A DNA stretch of 64,000 bases, taken from positions 1-64,000 of the forward strand of contig NZ_CAIWNQ010000011.1 of the NCBI RefSeq assembly GCF_903914075.1, given 5' to 3'. Positions 1 through 7,868 of the stretch are shown piece by piece. Position 1 is the first letter of the stretch. Each line of letters starts with the position of its first letter. Below the pieces are notes generated by a model. It saw only the letters and a program-made list of their open reading frames with translations. It ran no database searches and had not been told where the DNA came from. Made by a program: the position numbers and the translations under genes. The stretch is from Ruegeria sp. THAF57. GTDB lineage: Bacteria; Pseudomonadota; Alphaproteobacteria; Rhodobacterales; Rhodobacteraceae.

Positions 1-43
1 ATGACTAAACGCGCAATCAACGCCTGCTCGTAACACACCAATA

Positions 44-74
44 AGCCAAGGCCCGGAAACAAAGGGCCTTGGTT
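44..74 (-). terminator. Hairpin terminator after apbE
   Basis: An inverted repeat with arms CCAAGGCCC (46-54) and GGGCCTTGG (64-72) and a 9-base loop begins right at the stop codon of the ApbE gene, which is read on the minus strand. The stem is strong and one further A-T pair can form after a G-U pair. The T-tract after it on the minus strand is poor, so it may act as a transcript-end hairpin rather than a textbook intrinsic terminator. Confidence 0.6.
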
Positions 75-960
75 AAGCGGTCAAATGTCTGACCCTACCG
101 CCAGAGGACAAGCAGTAGGCGGACGGGTTTCCGTTTGTTTTCGCAAGTGTCCGTTCGATTCCATCCACACTCAGGTAACAAAACGCTGTGGACAGTGCAT
201 CGGCGGTTGTTGCATTCGAAGCTTCAACGCTGACAGTCGACCACACCGGCGCGCCGTGGTTTCTGGGATCAAGAATATGGGTGTGCTCTGCGCTCAACCT
301 CATCGCTTGCGGGCTGGATGTTGCGATCGCTCTGTCCTTCAGTTGGACAGTCTGAACTATGCCATGACGAGGGTCGGAAATTCCCAAAGTCCATACCTTA
401 CCACCGGCGTGAAACTCTCCGACATTGACCAAAACTTTGGTCCAGCCTGACTGTTTGAGGGCACTGGCAACCATATCTGTCGCATAGCCCTGCGCGATGC
501 CGTTCAGTGTCAATTTCTGACCACGGCCAAGAATAATTCTGTCTGGAGAAATCTTCACACGGTCCCAGCCAATTAAGCCTTTTGCCGCGTCCAGATCTCT
601 GCCCTTGGCCAATGCTTCCCACAACGGTTGAACCGTTGGATCAAATTGGCCACCTGTCAAAGTGTGCGCCTCTTGGCAGGCCAAAAGTAGCTGAAAAAAT
701 TGCGGTGATGGGTTGCGCAGGCTGCCTTGGCTGTTCAACTGCGACAAGGCTGAACTGGGGCGATACAGGCTGAATTGGTCCTCACAATCTTGCAGCAACG
801 CGGTCACTTTTTCTATGGCTGCGGCGGCCGTGGCAGGGTCTGCGGCAAAGGTCAGGCTGACTTCGGCACCCAAGGCGTATCCGCGCCAGGTCGTTGTCTG
901 AGCGCCAGCAGGGGCGGCAATTGCAGCGGCAGAGATTGCTAGAAAACGGCGGCGTTTCAT
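73..960 (-). CDS. apbE: ApbE-family FAD:protein FMN transferase
   Basis: A 295-residue ApbE-family protein, which in this family transfers FMN from FAD to a Thr/Ser of a partner FMN-binding domain in the periplasm. The N-terminus MKRRRFLAISAAAIAAPAGA is an Arg-rich, Tat-like signal. Family landmarks are visible: LTLNGIAQGYATD (usually NGIAKGYAVD), VNVGEFHAGG, ATSSPQ and HTHILDPRNHG. The longer open frame up to 1065 is not used, because the ATG at 958-960 shares its A with the TGA of the NosR-like gene (TGATG), which is typical of translational coupling. The coupling says the NosR-like protein is its flavinylation target. Function is firm at family level; the target is inferred. Confidence 0.9.
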   Translation of the reverse strand: MKRRRFLAISAAAIAAPAGAQTTTWRGYALGAEVSLTFAADPATAAAAIEKVTALLQDCEDQFSLYRPSSALSQLNSQGSLRNPSPQFFQLLLACQEAHTLTGGQFDPTVQPLWEALAKGRDLDAAKGLIGWDRVKISPDRIILGRGQKLTLNGIAQGYATDMVASALKQSGWTKVLVNVGEFHAGGKVWTLGISDPRHGIVQTVQLKDRAIATSSPQAMRLSAEHTHILDPRNHGAPVWSTVSVEASNATTADALSTAFCYLSVDGIERTLAKTNGNPSAYCLSSGGRVRHLTA

Positions 961-3023
961 CACTTGGCTGCAACCTTTCGTTCCTGGCGGCGGGCGGCAA
1001 TGATCAATGGGACGCAGCGCTGACGGTCGTCGTGAATTGCGACGCAGTCCAAACATTGGAAGCATTCATCGTACTGGATTTCTCCAGTCTTTTTGATTGC
1101 GCCGTATTTACACTTTACCCGGCAAAGTTGGCAGGGTGAACCACAATCAGCCCTGCGGTCGATCCAATCGCGTCCACGTATGAGCCCTCCGATTGCCAGA
1201 AACGCGCCTAACGGGCAGACATAGCGGCAAAACCCTTTGAACATGACCATGCCCAGGAACAGCCAAAAGGCGGCATAAGCGACGTAGTACCATTCGCGCA
1301 CGAAGAAAGTGGTAATAGCGGTTTTGAAAGGTTCGACCTCGGCGGCTTTGTCGATCTGGTCGGGGATCGTAAAAACGACGACGACAAGAGCCGCGAGCAC
1401 CACGTATTTCAACCATTTCAAACGCTGGTCCCATTTGTCGGACGGTTCTATTTGCGGAATCCGCAGAGCCCTTCCTACATGGTGCGCAAATTCCTGCAGC
1501 GCGCCAAATGGGCAGAGCCAGCCGCAAAACAGCCCCCTGCCCCACGCGCCAAGACCAACAATCGAAACCGCCCAAATCAGGAGCGAAAAGGGATCATAGA
1601 GAAGAAACGCAAAGCTGCCTCCCTCAAGTGCGGCGCGAAGGGAGCCGAGAACCGTCACGATTGACAATTGCCCCTGACCCCACCACCCGACAAATCCAAC
1701 GACAACCGCCAGAATGCCCAGGCGGTACGGAGTGAACATTGGCTGGGCGGCAAATGAATTCATTCGGAATCCAAGCGTGGACACCAGCCCAACCAAAAAT
1801 ACCGACAGGATAATCATGTCGGATTGGCGGCTTCTCAGAGCCTCCAACCACGGGGGTGCAGGTTTGATCTGAACGGGCCGGGAAAAGAAACGATCAGGGG
1901 TTGTGTGTGAGATTTCGAGTGTTACCGACCCGGTTTCCGGTTGGAATATGCCATGTTCCCGCACAGCCAATACCTTTAGAATCCAGTCCCGCGACGGATC
2001 AAAACCCAATCGCCGGTCTGTCCGCAGGATCATGGCAGTGCCATCTGGCGCGCCATCTGCCAATTCAACAAGCAGGTCGGCATCGCGCAGGGCCACTGGC
2101 AATCCATCCTGCTCCGCTGAAATCCAATCTGGCGCTGTGTTTCGAACGAATTCATCACTGACAAGGCCGTGTCGGGCGGTTTCGATCAGAAGGATCGGCT
2201 CGTCATTGTCCGAAATCTCCATAAAACCCTGCAATTCTTCGAAACTGCCTGTTGAAAGCGCAGCACGGGCAATTGATTTAGGACCCAAGTCCACGATCCA
2301 CAGGTCGAGATACGGCTCATCCGGGTAATCCTGCGCCTCGGGGTCGTCATCTTCCCACAAAGTGCCAGCAAAAAGTGCTTCCACTTCGGAATTTGACAGC
2401 GTTTTGTGGGTTGCGATCCCGGTGGCGATCAAGTCATCCCAAGTCAGGTTTTCGTCATGATCCGGGTTCGGGAAGGCGGGCGGTGACGTTGCCAAGCCCT
2501 GCATCTTTTCCCGTGCCACCGCAAGAGCAGCGCCCATGACCGATTCATGCGCGATGCGGACACTGGCCGTGGCCTTGGTCACGCCGTCTAGGTAAACAAG
2601 CTGTGATCCCGACGCGGCGTCGCCGTACTGTGTGCCGACCACGATTGAGTCCGAGATCGAATGTCCCCCATACTGCTCAAAGAACTTGTGAAAGGGCGCT
2701 TGTCCCAAACCTGAGACAAAGATCGGCTCATTATGCTCAATCAGTTGGACGTCCATGAACCGCCCTTCCAGGTCCAAAACAACCAACATATTGATCGGCG
2801 CTCCGGAAAATCCCGGCAAGGGCGCTAAGGGCTCAGTTTCAAAAACAAATCCGGCCTCGATACCGCCCGAATTCAGCAGCGCGTAAACCCCCTTGTCATT
2901 CAAGGCATCCCCAAGGGAAAACGGCGCACGAATAAAATCCTCGAGTTTTTCCCGCGGCAGCGGCTCAGCCGCAGCCATCAGGCTGCCGAATAGCAGAATA
3001 ACAATTGCAACCAGCTTGCGCAT
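960..3023 (-). CDS. NosR/NirI-like flavo-iron-sulfur membrane protein
   Basis: A 687-residue polytopic electron-transfer protein of the NosR/NirI type. After a signal peptide (1-19) comes a periplasmic FMN-binding domain with the flavinylation-type motif DGVTKATAS (146-154; Thr152 is the likely FMN acceptor). About five membrane segments follow from roughly residue 400, with two Cys-rich loops, GLFCGWLCPFG (about 498) and CRYVCPLG (about 594). A C-terminal ferredoxin-like part carries CGSPCQLCRVKC and CFQCLDC. Proteins of this family pass electrons across the inner membrane. There is no nosZ here. The partners are apbE (coupled downstream) and the divergent pqq operon, so a role in feeding or draining a periplasmic quinoprotein system is more plausible than N2O reduction, but this is inference. 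Confidence 0.85.
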   Translation of the reverse strand: MRKLVAIVILLFGSLMAAAEPLPREKLEDFIRAPFSLGDALNDKGVYALLNSGGIEAGFVFETEPLAPLPGFSGAPINMLVVLDLEGRFMDVQLIEHNEPIFVSGLGQAPFHKFFEQYGGHSISDSIVVGTQYGDAASGSQLVYLDGVTKATASVRIAHESVMGAALAVAREKMQGLATSPPAFPNPDHDENLTWDDLIATGIATHKTLSNSEVEALFAGTLWEDDDPEAQDYPDEPYLDLWIVDLGPKSIARAALSTGSFEELQGFMEISDNDEPILLIETARHGLVSDEFVRNTAPDWISAEQDGLPVALRDADLLVELADGAPDGTAMILRTDRRLGFDPSRDWILKVLAVREHGIFQPETGSVTLEISHTTPDRFFSRPVQIKPAPPWLEALRSRQSDMIILSVFLVGLVSTLGFRMNSFAAQPMFTPYRLGILAVVVGFVGWWGQGQLSIVTVLGSLRAALEGGSFAFLLYDPFSLLIWAVSIVGLGAWGRGLFCGWLCPFGALQEFAHHVGRALRIPQIEPSDKWDQRLKWLKYVVLAALVVVVFTIPDQIDKAAEVEPFKTAITTFFVREWYYVAYAAFWLFLGMVMFKGFCRYVCPLGAFLAIGGLIRGRDWIDRRADCGSPCQLCRVKCKYGAIKKTGEIQYDECFQCLDCVAIHDDRQRCVPLIIAARRQERKVAAK

Positions 3024-3221
3024 GGGCTGAACACTATATTTCCCATCACACTCAGGACATTCGACGAAAGTCCTAAAACGCAGTTTGCCTATCGAGGACC
3101 ATTGACGATGTGCGTAATGGATCAGACAATGAGATTACAGCCTTACGACCAAAGCAGCATTTTCCCGATAAGGTGCCGGTTGTAGGTTTTTTGCTGTAAG
3201 CACCCAGCTGTGGAGGAATCA

Positions 3222-3329
3222 ATGACCTGGAGCACGCCGAAACTGAAGGAAGTGAATTGCGGCATGGAGATCAATATGTATTCTCCGTCCGAGGACGAAG
3301 GCCGCGAGCACGAGCGCGACCTGTTCTAA
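3222..3329 (+). CDS. pqqA: PqqA precursor peptide
   Basis: A 35-residue peptide beginning MTWSTPKLKEV. It carries the PqqA signature with Glu16 and Tyr20 spaced E-x3-Y inside CGMEINMYSP, the two residues that are cross-linked and become the PQQ skeleton. A strong ribosome site (GGAGGA, about 3213-3218) sits just before the ATG, and pqqB follows 26 bases after the stop. The C-terminus is acidic and charged (SEDEGREHERDLF). Easily missed because of its size; the position at the head of pqqBCDE makes the call secure. Confidence 0.95.
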   Translation: MTWSTPKLKEVNCGMEINMYSPSEDEGREHERDLF

Positions 3330-3355
3330 TTACTTAAGCTCAGCGGAGGCCCGAG

Positions 3356-4243
3356 GTGCGATTTTTGGTTCTTGGGGCTTCTGCTGGTGGCGGACTGCCG
3401 CAATGGAATTGCGGTTGCCGGAATTGCCGGGACGCTCGTAGCGGGCTTATCCCTCCATCGGGTCAGTCTTCATTGGCTGTGTCACCTGACGGTGAAAGCT
3501 GGAGCATTCTGAACGCGTCACCAGACATCCGGCAGCAGATGCTGGACAATCCTCAACTGCATCCCCGATCAATTCGCGACGCACCTGTTGCGTCGGTTCT
3601 GCTGACGAATGGGGACATTGACCACATCGCGGGCCTTCTCAGCCTGCGCGAGCAGACGCCGTTTTCGCTGTTTGCCACCGGAGATATTCTTGATGTTTTG
3701 GCAGCAAACAGAATTTTTGACGCCGTGAACCGAGAAAAAGTAACACGTTCCCGCATAGCCTTGGACAAAGACTTTGCCCTACAAGACGGTCTGCAGGCAC
3801 GGTTGTTCGCTGTTCCGGGAAAGGTTCCCTTGTTCATGGAAGGCGAGGCCGTAGACACCGACCTGATGGGCGAACAAACCGTAGGGGTGCGCCTTTCGAC
3901 AGGTAACAAAGTGGCTTATTATATTCCCGGCTGCGCCCGGGTAACGCCAAAGCTGCTGGATCAGCTTCGTGACGCGGATCAGCTCTTCTTTGACGGAACA
4001 TTGTATGAAGACGACGAGATGATCCATACAGGCACCGGGGTGAAAACCGGTCGGCGTATGGGACATATCTCGGTCAACGGACCTGAGGGGTCGATCGCGC
4101 AACTGGCCGGAGTGACGGCTGCCAAAACGTTCATCCATATCAACAATACAAACCCGATGTTGCAGCCACACAGCCCCGAGCGCGCTGCCGTTGAAAAGGC
4201 TGGTTGGTCAATCGCGTTTGATGGGCAGGAGATCGCAATATGA
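3356..4243 (+). CDS. pqqB: PqqB, PQQ biosynthesis hydrolase/oxygenase
   Basis: A 295-residue metallo-beta-lactamase-fold protein required for PQQ formation. The start is GTG, preceded by GGAGG at about 3345-3349. The N-terminus MRFLVLGASAGGGLPQWNCGCRNC is the hallmark of PqqB, with the CxCxxC zinc cysteines. NGDIDHIAGLLSLRE is the degenerate MBL metal motif that PqqB shows in place of HxHxDH. The length is normal for the family (about 300). In the family it hydroxylates the Tyr-derived part of the intermediate. Its stop overlaps the start of pqqC (ATGA), so the two are translationally coupled. Confidence 0.95.
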   Translation: MRFLVLGASAGGGLPQWNCGCRNCRDARSGLIPPSGQSSLAVSPDGESWSILNASPDIRQQMLDNPQLHPRSIRDAPVASVLLTNGDIDHIAGLLSLREQTPFSLFATGDILDVLAANRIFDAVNREKVTRSRIALDKDFALQDGLQARLFAVPGKVPLFMEGEAVDTDLMGEQTVGVRLSTGNKVAYYIPGCARVTPKLLDQLRDADQLFFDGTLYEDDEMIHTGTGVKTGRRMGHISVNGPEGSIAQLAGVTAAKTFIHINNTNPMLQPHSPERAAVEKAGWSIAFDGQEIAI

Positions 4244-4968
4244 GCCGAGAGACCCTGGAAGCCCGTCTGCGGCAGATCGGACAAGAACGGTATCACGACA
4301 AGCACCCCTTTCATCACCGTCTTCACAGCGGGCAGTGTTCACCGGATCAAGTGCGCGCCTGGGTGATCAATCGCTGGGCATATCAAGCCGCAATCCCTTT
4401 GAAAGACGCAGCTTTCATGTCGCGTTGCGCGGACCCGGACATTCGCCGTGAATGGCGCTCACGCATCGAAGATCATGACGGCGGCGTTGAAGAAGGTGGC
4501 GGCATCCGACGTTGGTTGAAACTGGCCGAAGCCGTGGGGTTGGACCCCGACTATGTTGCATCGGGCCGTGGAGTGCTGCCCGCAACTCAGTTCGCTGTCG
4601 ATGCCTATGTCCATTATGTCCGTGAACGCCCGATGCTTCAGGCGGTCGCGTCATCTCTGACCGAGTTGTTTGCGCCCAAAATCCACGAACAGCGGATCGA
4701 AGGACTGTTGGCTCATTATGAATTCGCAAACGCGGATAGCCTGTCCTATTTTCGTAAACGCCTGACACAGGCACCCAAAGACGTGGCCTTTGGCCTCAAC
4801 TGGGTGTTGGATCATGCGGATACAGCCGAAAAAGAGGATATGGCCTGCGACGCGCTGATATTCAAAACCAACGTGCTTTGGGCCCAGTTGGACGCGCTAT
4901 GGGCAGCTTATGTCACGCCGGGCTCCGTCCCTCCCGGTGCGTGGAAGCCCGGAGAAGGCATGGCATGA
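4240..4968 (+). CDS. pqqC: PqqC, pyrroloquinoline-quinone synthase
   Basis: A 242-residue cofactor-free oxidase of the TenA/heme-oxygenase-like fold that catalyses the last ring closure and eight-electron oxidation giving PQQ. Recognisable stretches are RYHDKHPFHHRLHSG near the N-terminus, VRAWVINRWAYQAAIPLKDAA, and SSLTELFAPKIHEQRI in the middle. Length is typical (about 240-250). Start and stop both use ATGA overlaps with pqqB and pqqD, so expression is coupled along the operon. No unusual substitutions were noticed. Confidence 0.95.
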   Translation: MSRETLEARLRQIGQERYHDKHPFHHRLHSGQCSPDQVRAWVINRWAYQAAIPLKDAAFMSRCADPDIRREWRSRIEDHDGGVEEGGGIRRWLKLAEAVGLDPDYVASGRGVLPATQFAVDAYVHYVRERPMLQAVASSLTELFAPKIHEQRIEGLLAHYEFANADSLSYFRKRLTQAPKDVAFGLNWVLDHADTAEKEDMACDALIFKTNVLWAQLDALWAAYVTPGSVPPGAWKPGEGMA

Positions 4969-5252
4969 CCCTTACGCTGCGCAAAACCGACCGTCCTTAC
5001 CTGCCCCGCGGGGTGCGCGTACAACGAGACGAGAAACGCAACCGAACCGTTTTGATGGCGCCCGAAAAAGTCATCGAGTTGGACGATATCGGAGTTGCGA
5101 TCCTGTCACGGATCGACGGCATAACCAGACTTGAAGACTTGGTTCAGGATTTAGCCGCCACCTACAACGCGCCAGCCGAACAGGTGGAACCTGATGTCCA
5201 GCGATTTCTGCAGGCCTTGCGCGGCCGCCTTTACGTAATGGTGCAGGAATGA
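4965..5252 (+). CDS. pqqD: PqqD, PqqA peptide chaperone
   Basis: A 95-residue RRE-type chaperone that binds the PqqA peptide and presents it to the radical-SAM enzyme PqqE. The start was chosen at the ATG that overlaps the pqqC stop (ATGA); a longer open frame from 4878 lies inside pqqC and is not credible. Family features: YLPRGVRVQRDEKRNRTVLMAPEKVIELDDIGVAILSRIDG, with the conserved stretch around NRTVLMAPE, and a helical C-terminal half ending in a short charged tail. It is kept as a separate gene here, whereas some bacteria fuse it to PqqC. Confidence 0.95.
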   Translation: MTLTLRKTDRPYLPRGVRVQRDEKRNRTVLMAPEKVIELDDIGVAILSRIDGITRLEDLVQDLAATYNAPAEQVEPDVQRFLQALRGRLYVMVQE

Positions 5253-6328
5253 CCCCATCTGCGCCAATAGCCCTGCTTGCCGAGCTGACACATCGCTGTC
5301 CGCTTAGTTGTCCCTATTGCAGCAACCCGGTCGAGTTGGAGCGTAAAGAAACCGAACTGGATACGGAAACGTGGAAAGAGGTCCTGGGACAAGCGCGCGA
5401 CCTTGGTGTTTTACAAGTGCATCTGTCCGGTGGAGAGCCTGCTTCGCGCCGCGACCTCGAAGAACTTACGGAACACGCGGCGGGGCTTGGACTTTACACA
5501 AATCTTATCACATCGGGCATCGGATTAACACCTAGGCGTCTGGACAATCTGGAAGCCGCAGGACTGGATCACATCCAATTGTCGCTTCAGGGCACAAACG
5601 CCAACCTTGCAGATATTATCGGCGGGTATCGCGGTGGTTTCGATCGCAAGATGAGCGTTGCCAAAGACATCCGCGAAAGGGGCATTCCGCTTACGCTGAA
5701 CGCGGTAATGCACCGGAAAAATCTGGATGATCTGGACCGGACCATTGAAATGGCCGTCGAACTTGGCGCGCGGCGGCTTGAGGTTGCTTGTGTCCAATTT
5801 CACGGCTGGGCGCTGCAGAACCGCGCCGCTCTTCTGCCGACTCGGGAACAGACCCAGGCCGTGAAGGAAACAGTGGCCGAGGCCGCCCGTCGGTTGCAGG
5901 GGGTTCTGGCCTTTGACTTCGTCCCACCAGATTACTATTCCGATTTTCCCAAGGCCTGCATGGGCGGGTGGGGATCAACCGGTTTAAACATCACGCCCAA
6001 TGGTACGGTTCTGCCCTGCCACGCAGCACAGACGCTGACCCATCTCAGGTTTGAAAACGTACGCGACATCGGGCTTGAAGATATCTGGTACAATAGCCAA
6101 GCCTTCAACGCCTATCGCGGAACAGATTGGATGCCCGAACCCTGTCAGAGCTGCGACCGAAAAGAGCTGGATTTTGGCGGCTGCCGGTGTCAGGCCCTTG
6201 CGTTGGCTGGCGACGCCGGAGCAACGGATCCCGTATGCAGGAAATCGCCCCTTCACGCGAAAGTCACTGAAATTTTGCATCAGGAACCAAACGCGCACGA
6301 TAGCGACCTAGTTTACCGAAAACTTTGA
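5249..6328 (+). CDS. pqqE: PqqE, radical-SAM Glu-Tyr cross-linking enzyme
   Basis: A 359-residue radical SAM enzyme that joins the Glu and Tyr side chains of PqqA, the first chemical step of PQQ synthesis. The SAM cluster motif is C17-x3-C21-x2-C24 (HRCPLSCPYCSNP). HLSGGEPASRRDLEE is the GGEP SAM-binding element. The SPASM-type C-terminal part carries many cysteines (PCHAAQTL, CQSCDRKELDFGGCRCQALAL, PVCRKS) for auxiliary clusters. The ATGA overlap with pqqD completes a five-gene operon. It ends 21 bases from the convergent TPR-regulator gene, with no clear terminator between. Confidence 0.95.
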   Translation: MTPSAPIALLAELTHRCPLSCPYCSNPVELERKETELDTETWKEVLGQARDLGVLQVHLSGGEPASRRDLEELTEHAAGLGLYTNLITSGIGLTPRRLDNLEAAGLDHIQLSLQGTNANLADIIGGYRGGFDRKMSVAKDIRERGIPLTLNAVMHRKNLDDLDRTIEMAVELGARRLEVACVQFHGWALQNRAALLPTREQTQAVKETVAEAARRLQGVLAFDFVPPDYYSDFPKACMGGWGSTGLNITPNGTVLPCHAAQTLTHLRFENVRDIGLEDIWYNSQAFNAYRGTDWMPEPCQSCDRKELDFGGCRCQALALAGDAGATDPVCRKSPLHAKVTEILHQEPNAHDSDLVYRKL

Positions 6329-6349
6329 CCCTTGATAATTGGCGGGGCT

Positions 6350-7699
6350 TTATTGCGACGCCGCTGTTTCTTGCGACGGTCCAGTCCACCCTAATGCGAC
6401 CAGCCTATCAATGACCGCCGCTGCATGTGCGTCATTCCTGTAGATACTTTTCAACATCGCATCGACCGGCACTTCCGGCCAGGCAAGCTCCAACTCTGCC
6501 AGTTTCGCGCGCGCCTCTGACTCGCGCCCCAAAGCCGCTAACGAAGCGGTCACATAAGCCAATGACGGCGCGCTGAGAGGGTCGCCTAGCTCCTTCGCCT
6601 CTTCAAACCTTGCGATCGTCGTTTCAAATTCACCTAGATGAAAATGTGCGGCTCCAGAGATGTTGCGATTGGCAAACCGTTGATTGCTGGACTCCAGCAA
6701 AGACAGACGATCCGCAATTTCGACCGCTTCTTTGAAGTCACCCGAAAACAGGGCAACGGCACCCAGAAAATCCAGAATGGCACCGTCCGCCGGGTCAAGC
6801 TGGGATGCACGCCGCCCAAGCGTCAAAGCCGCTTCATAATCGCCATTGGCAAAATAGGCCCAGCTTTTTGCCGACTGGCTCCACCCTTGCTCGGGTGCCA
6901 GTTGCATCGCTTTGTCCGCGAAATCCATAGCGGCCGTCGCATAGTCAGCTTTGGCCTGCAACTCGGGGATCAAGATGGACAGCGTCGCCAGAGTCTGTGC
7001 CGCCCCAGCGTACCCTCCGAAATAGGTTCCATCCATTTCGATGACCCGTTCAAACACCGAAAGGACCAGTATCTGTCTTGGCAAATCAAAAATCGGGAAA
7101 GTCATAACGCGCGCCTGTTGTGCCAGGTTGTAGGCCTGCAAAGCGGACGGAGACTTTTCATAAATCGCGGCATTCCGTAGCAAGTCGGGCTTTCCCACCG
7201 CAACACTATCAGGCTTTGAACCGGAACCCCGCTCCGACGTTACAGGCAAAAAGCTGACCGCCAAGACCGCGCCCAAAATCGCACCTGCGGTAAACGCCGC
7301 AAGTGGCAGCCAGAGTGCTTTTTCTGACTTACGGGGATCGGGCTGAATACGTTTCGTCGCAGGTTCAAACCGTGGGCGATACCCTCCTGTGTCGATGTAC
7401 AATCGAACAGGGTCAAACTTGCCGACACCCTCGTAATACAGTTCCAGAAGCTGCCGAAGTCGCCGTGCGTCTACGCGGACGACATTTTCCGGGTCTATGC
7501 CTTCTGTCGTGTCGCGGTCATAGACATCCTGCGCGACCGTCTTTCCGCGAATATCGGCCCCCCGCCCCGCGATCTCTTCCTCAACCACATAGGTTAGAAA
7601 CGAACGCAACCTATCCGCGCCATCGAAATGCGTATCGTCCAACACGTTGGCAAGCGCACGACGCTTGTCTTGTTCCGAGATTCCATCTGAAGCGGCCAT
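6350..7699 (-). CDS. Membrane TPR regulator with N-terminal winged-helix-like domain
   Basis: A protein of about 449 residues from the chosen ATG (a GTG at 7759 would add 20). The first 120 residues carry LRSFLTYVVEEEIAGRGADIRGKTVAQDVYDRD followed by DPENVVRVDARRLRQLLELYYEG and YIDTGGYRPRFE. This is the N-terminal domain that precedes TPR repeats in many proteobacterial proteins loosely annotated as adenylate cyclase-like regulators. One membrane segment follows (LPLAAFTAGAILGAVLAVSFLPV), then a TPR-rich C-terminal half with repeats such as GWSQSAKSWAYFANGDYEAALTLGRRA. Regulatory role is inferred. It is divergent from the MBL hydrolase, and two palindromic 9-mers lie between the genes. Neither candidate start has a good ribosome site. 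Confidence 0.65.
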   Translation of the reverse strand: MAASDGISEQDKRRALANVLDDTHFDGADRLRSFLTYVVEEEIAGRGADIRGKTVAQDVYDRDTTEGIDPENVVRVDARRLRQLLELYYEGVGKFDPVRLYIDTGGYRPRFEPATKRIQPDPRKSEKALWLPLAAFTAGAILGAVLAVSFLPVTSERGSGSKPDSVAVGKPDLLRNAAIYEKSPSALQAYNLAQQARVMTFPIFDLPRQILVLSVFERVIEMDGTYFGGYAGAAQTLATLSILIPELQAKADYATAAMDFADKAMQLAPEQGWSQSAKSWAYFANGDYEAALTLGRRASQLDPADGAILDFLGAVALFSGDFKEAVEIADRLSLLESSNQRFANRNISGAAHFHLGEFETTIARFEEAKELGDPLSAPSLAYVTASLAALGRESEARAKLAELELAWPEVPVDAMLKSIYRNDAHAAAVIDRLVALGWTGPSQETAASQ

Positions 7700-7728
7700 C
7701 ACATTCAGATAATTGCAATTAATTCGAC

Positions 7729-7759
7729 GTGAGTCACCCGGATTCTCACCGTGAGTCAC
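7729..7759. promoter_or_regulatory. Two copies of palindromic GTGAGTCAC
   Basis: GTGAGTCAC occurs at 7729-7737 and again at 7751-7759, a 22-base step, so both copies lie on nearly the same face of the helix. Each copy is itself a palindrome (GTGA-G-TCAC). They lie between the TPR regulator and the MBL hydrolase, as expected of an operator for one or both. If the regulator really starts at GTG 7759, the repeats would be inside its coding sequence, which is one reason to prefer the ATG at 7699. Confidence 0.45.
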
Positions 7760-7868
7760 TTACGTGGGGTGCCATTAAGGTGCAGAATTAAAAGGCTACA
7801 CCCCGCAGATAAGCCTAACTGGTCTGCGATCCGAATTGCATTGTCATTTGATCACAAAGGGGAAATCC

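Noticed and set aside
1..33. Short frame MTKRAINACS ending TAA at the window edge
   Set aside because: Could be the tail of an upstream gene, but ten codons give no evidence.
960..3023. True NosR of a nitrous-oxide reductase cluster
   Set aside because: No nosZDFYL genes in view; neighbours are PQQ genes.
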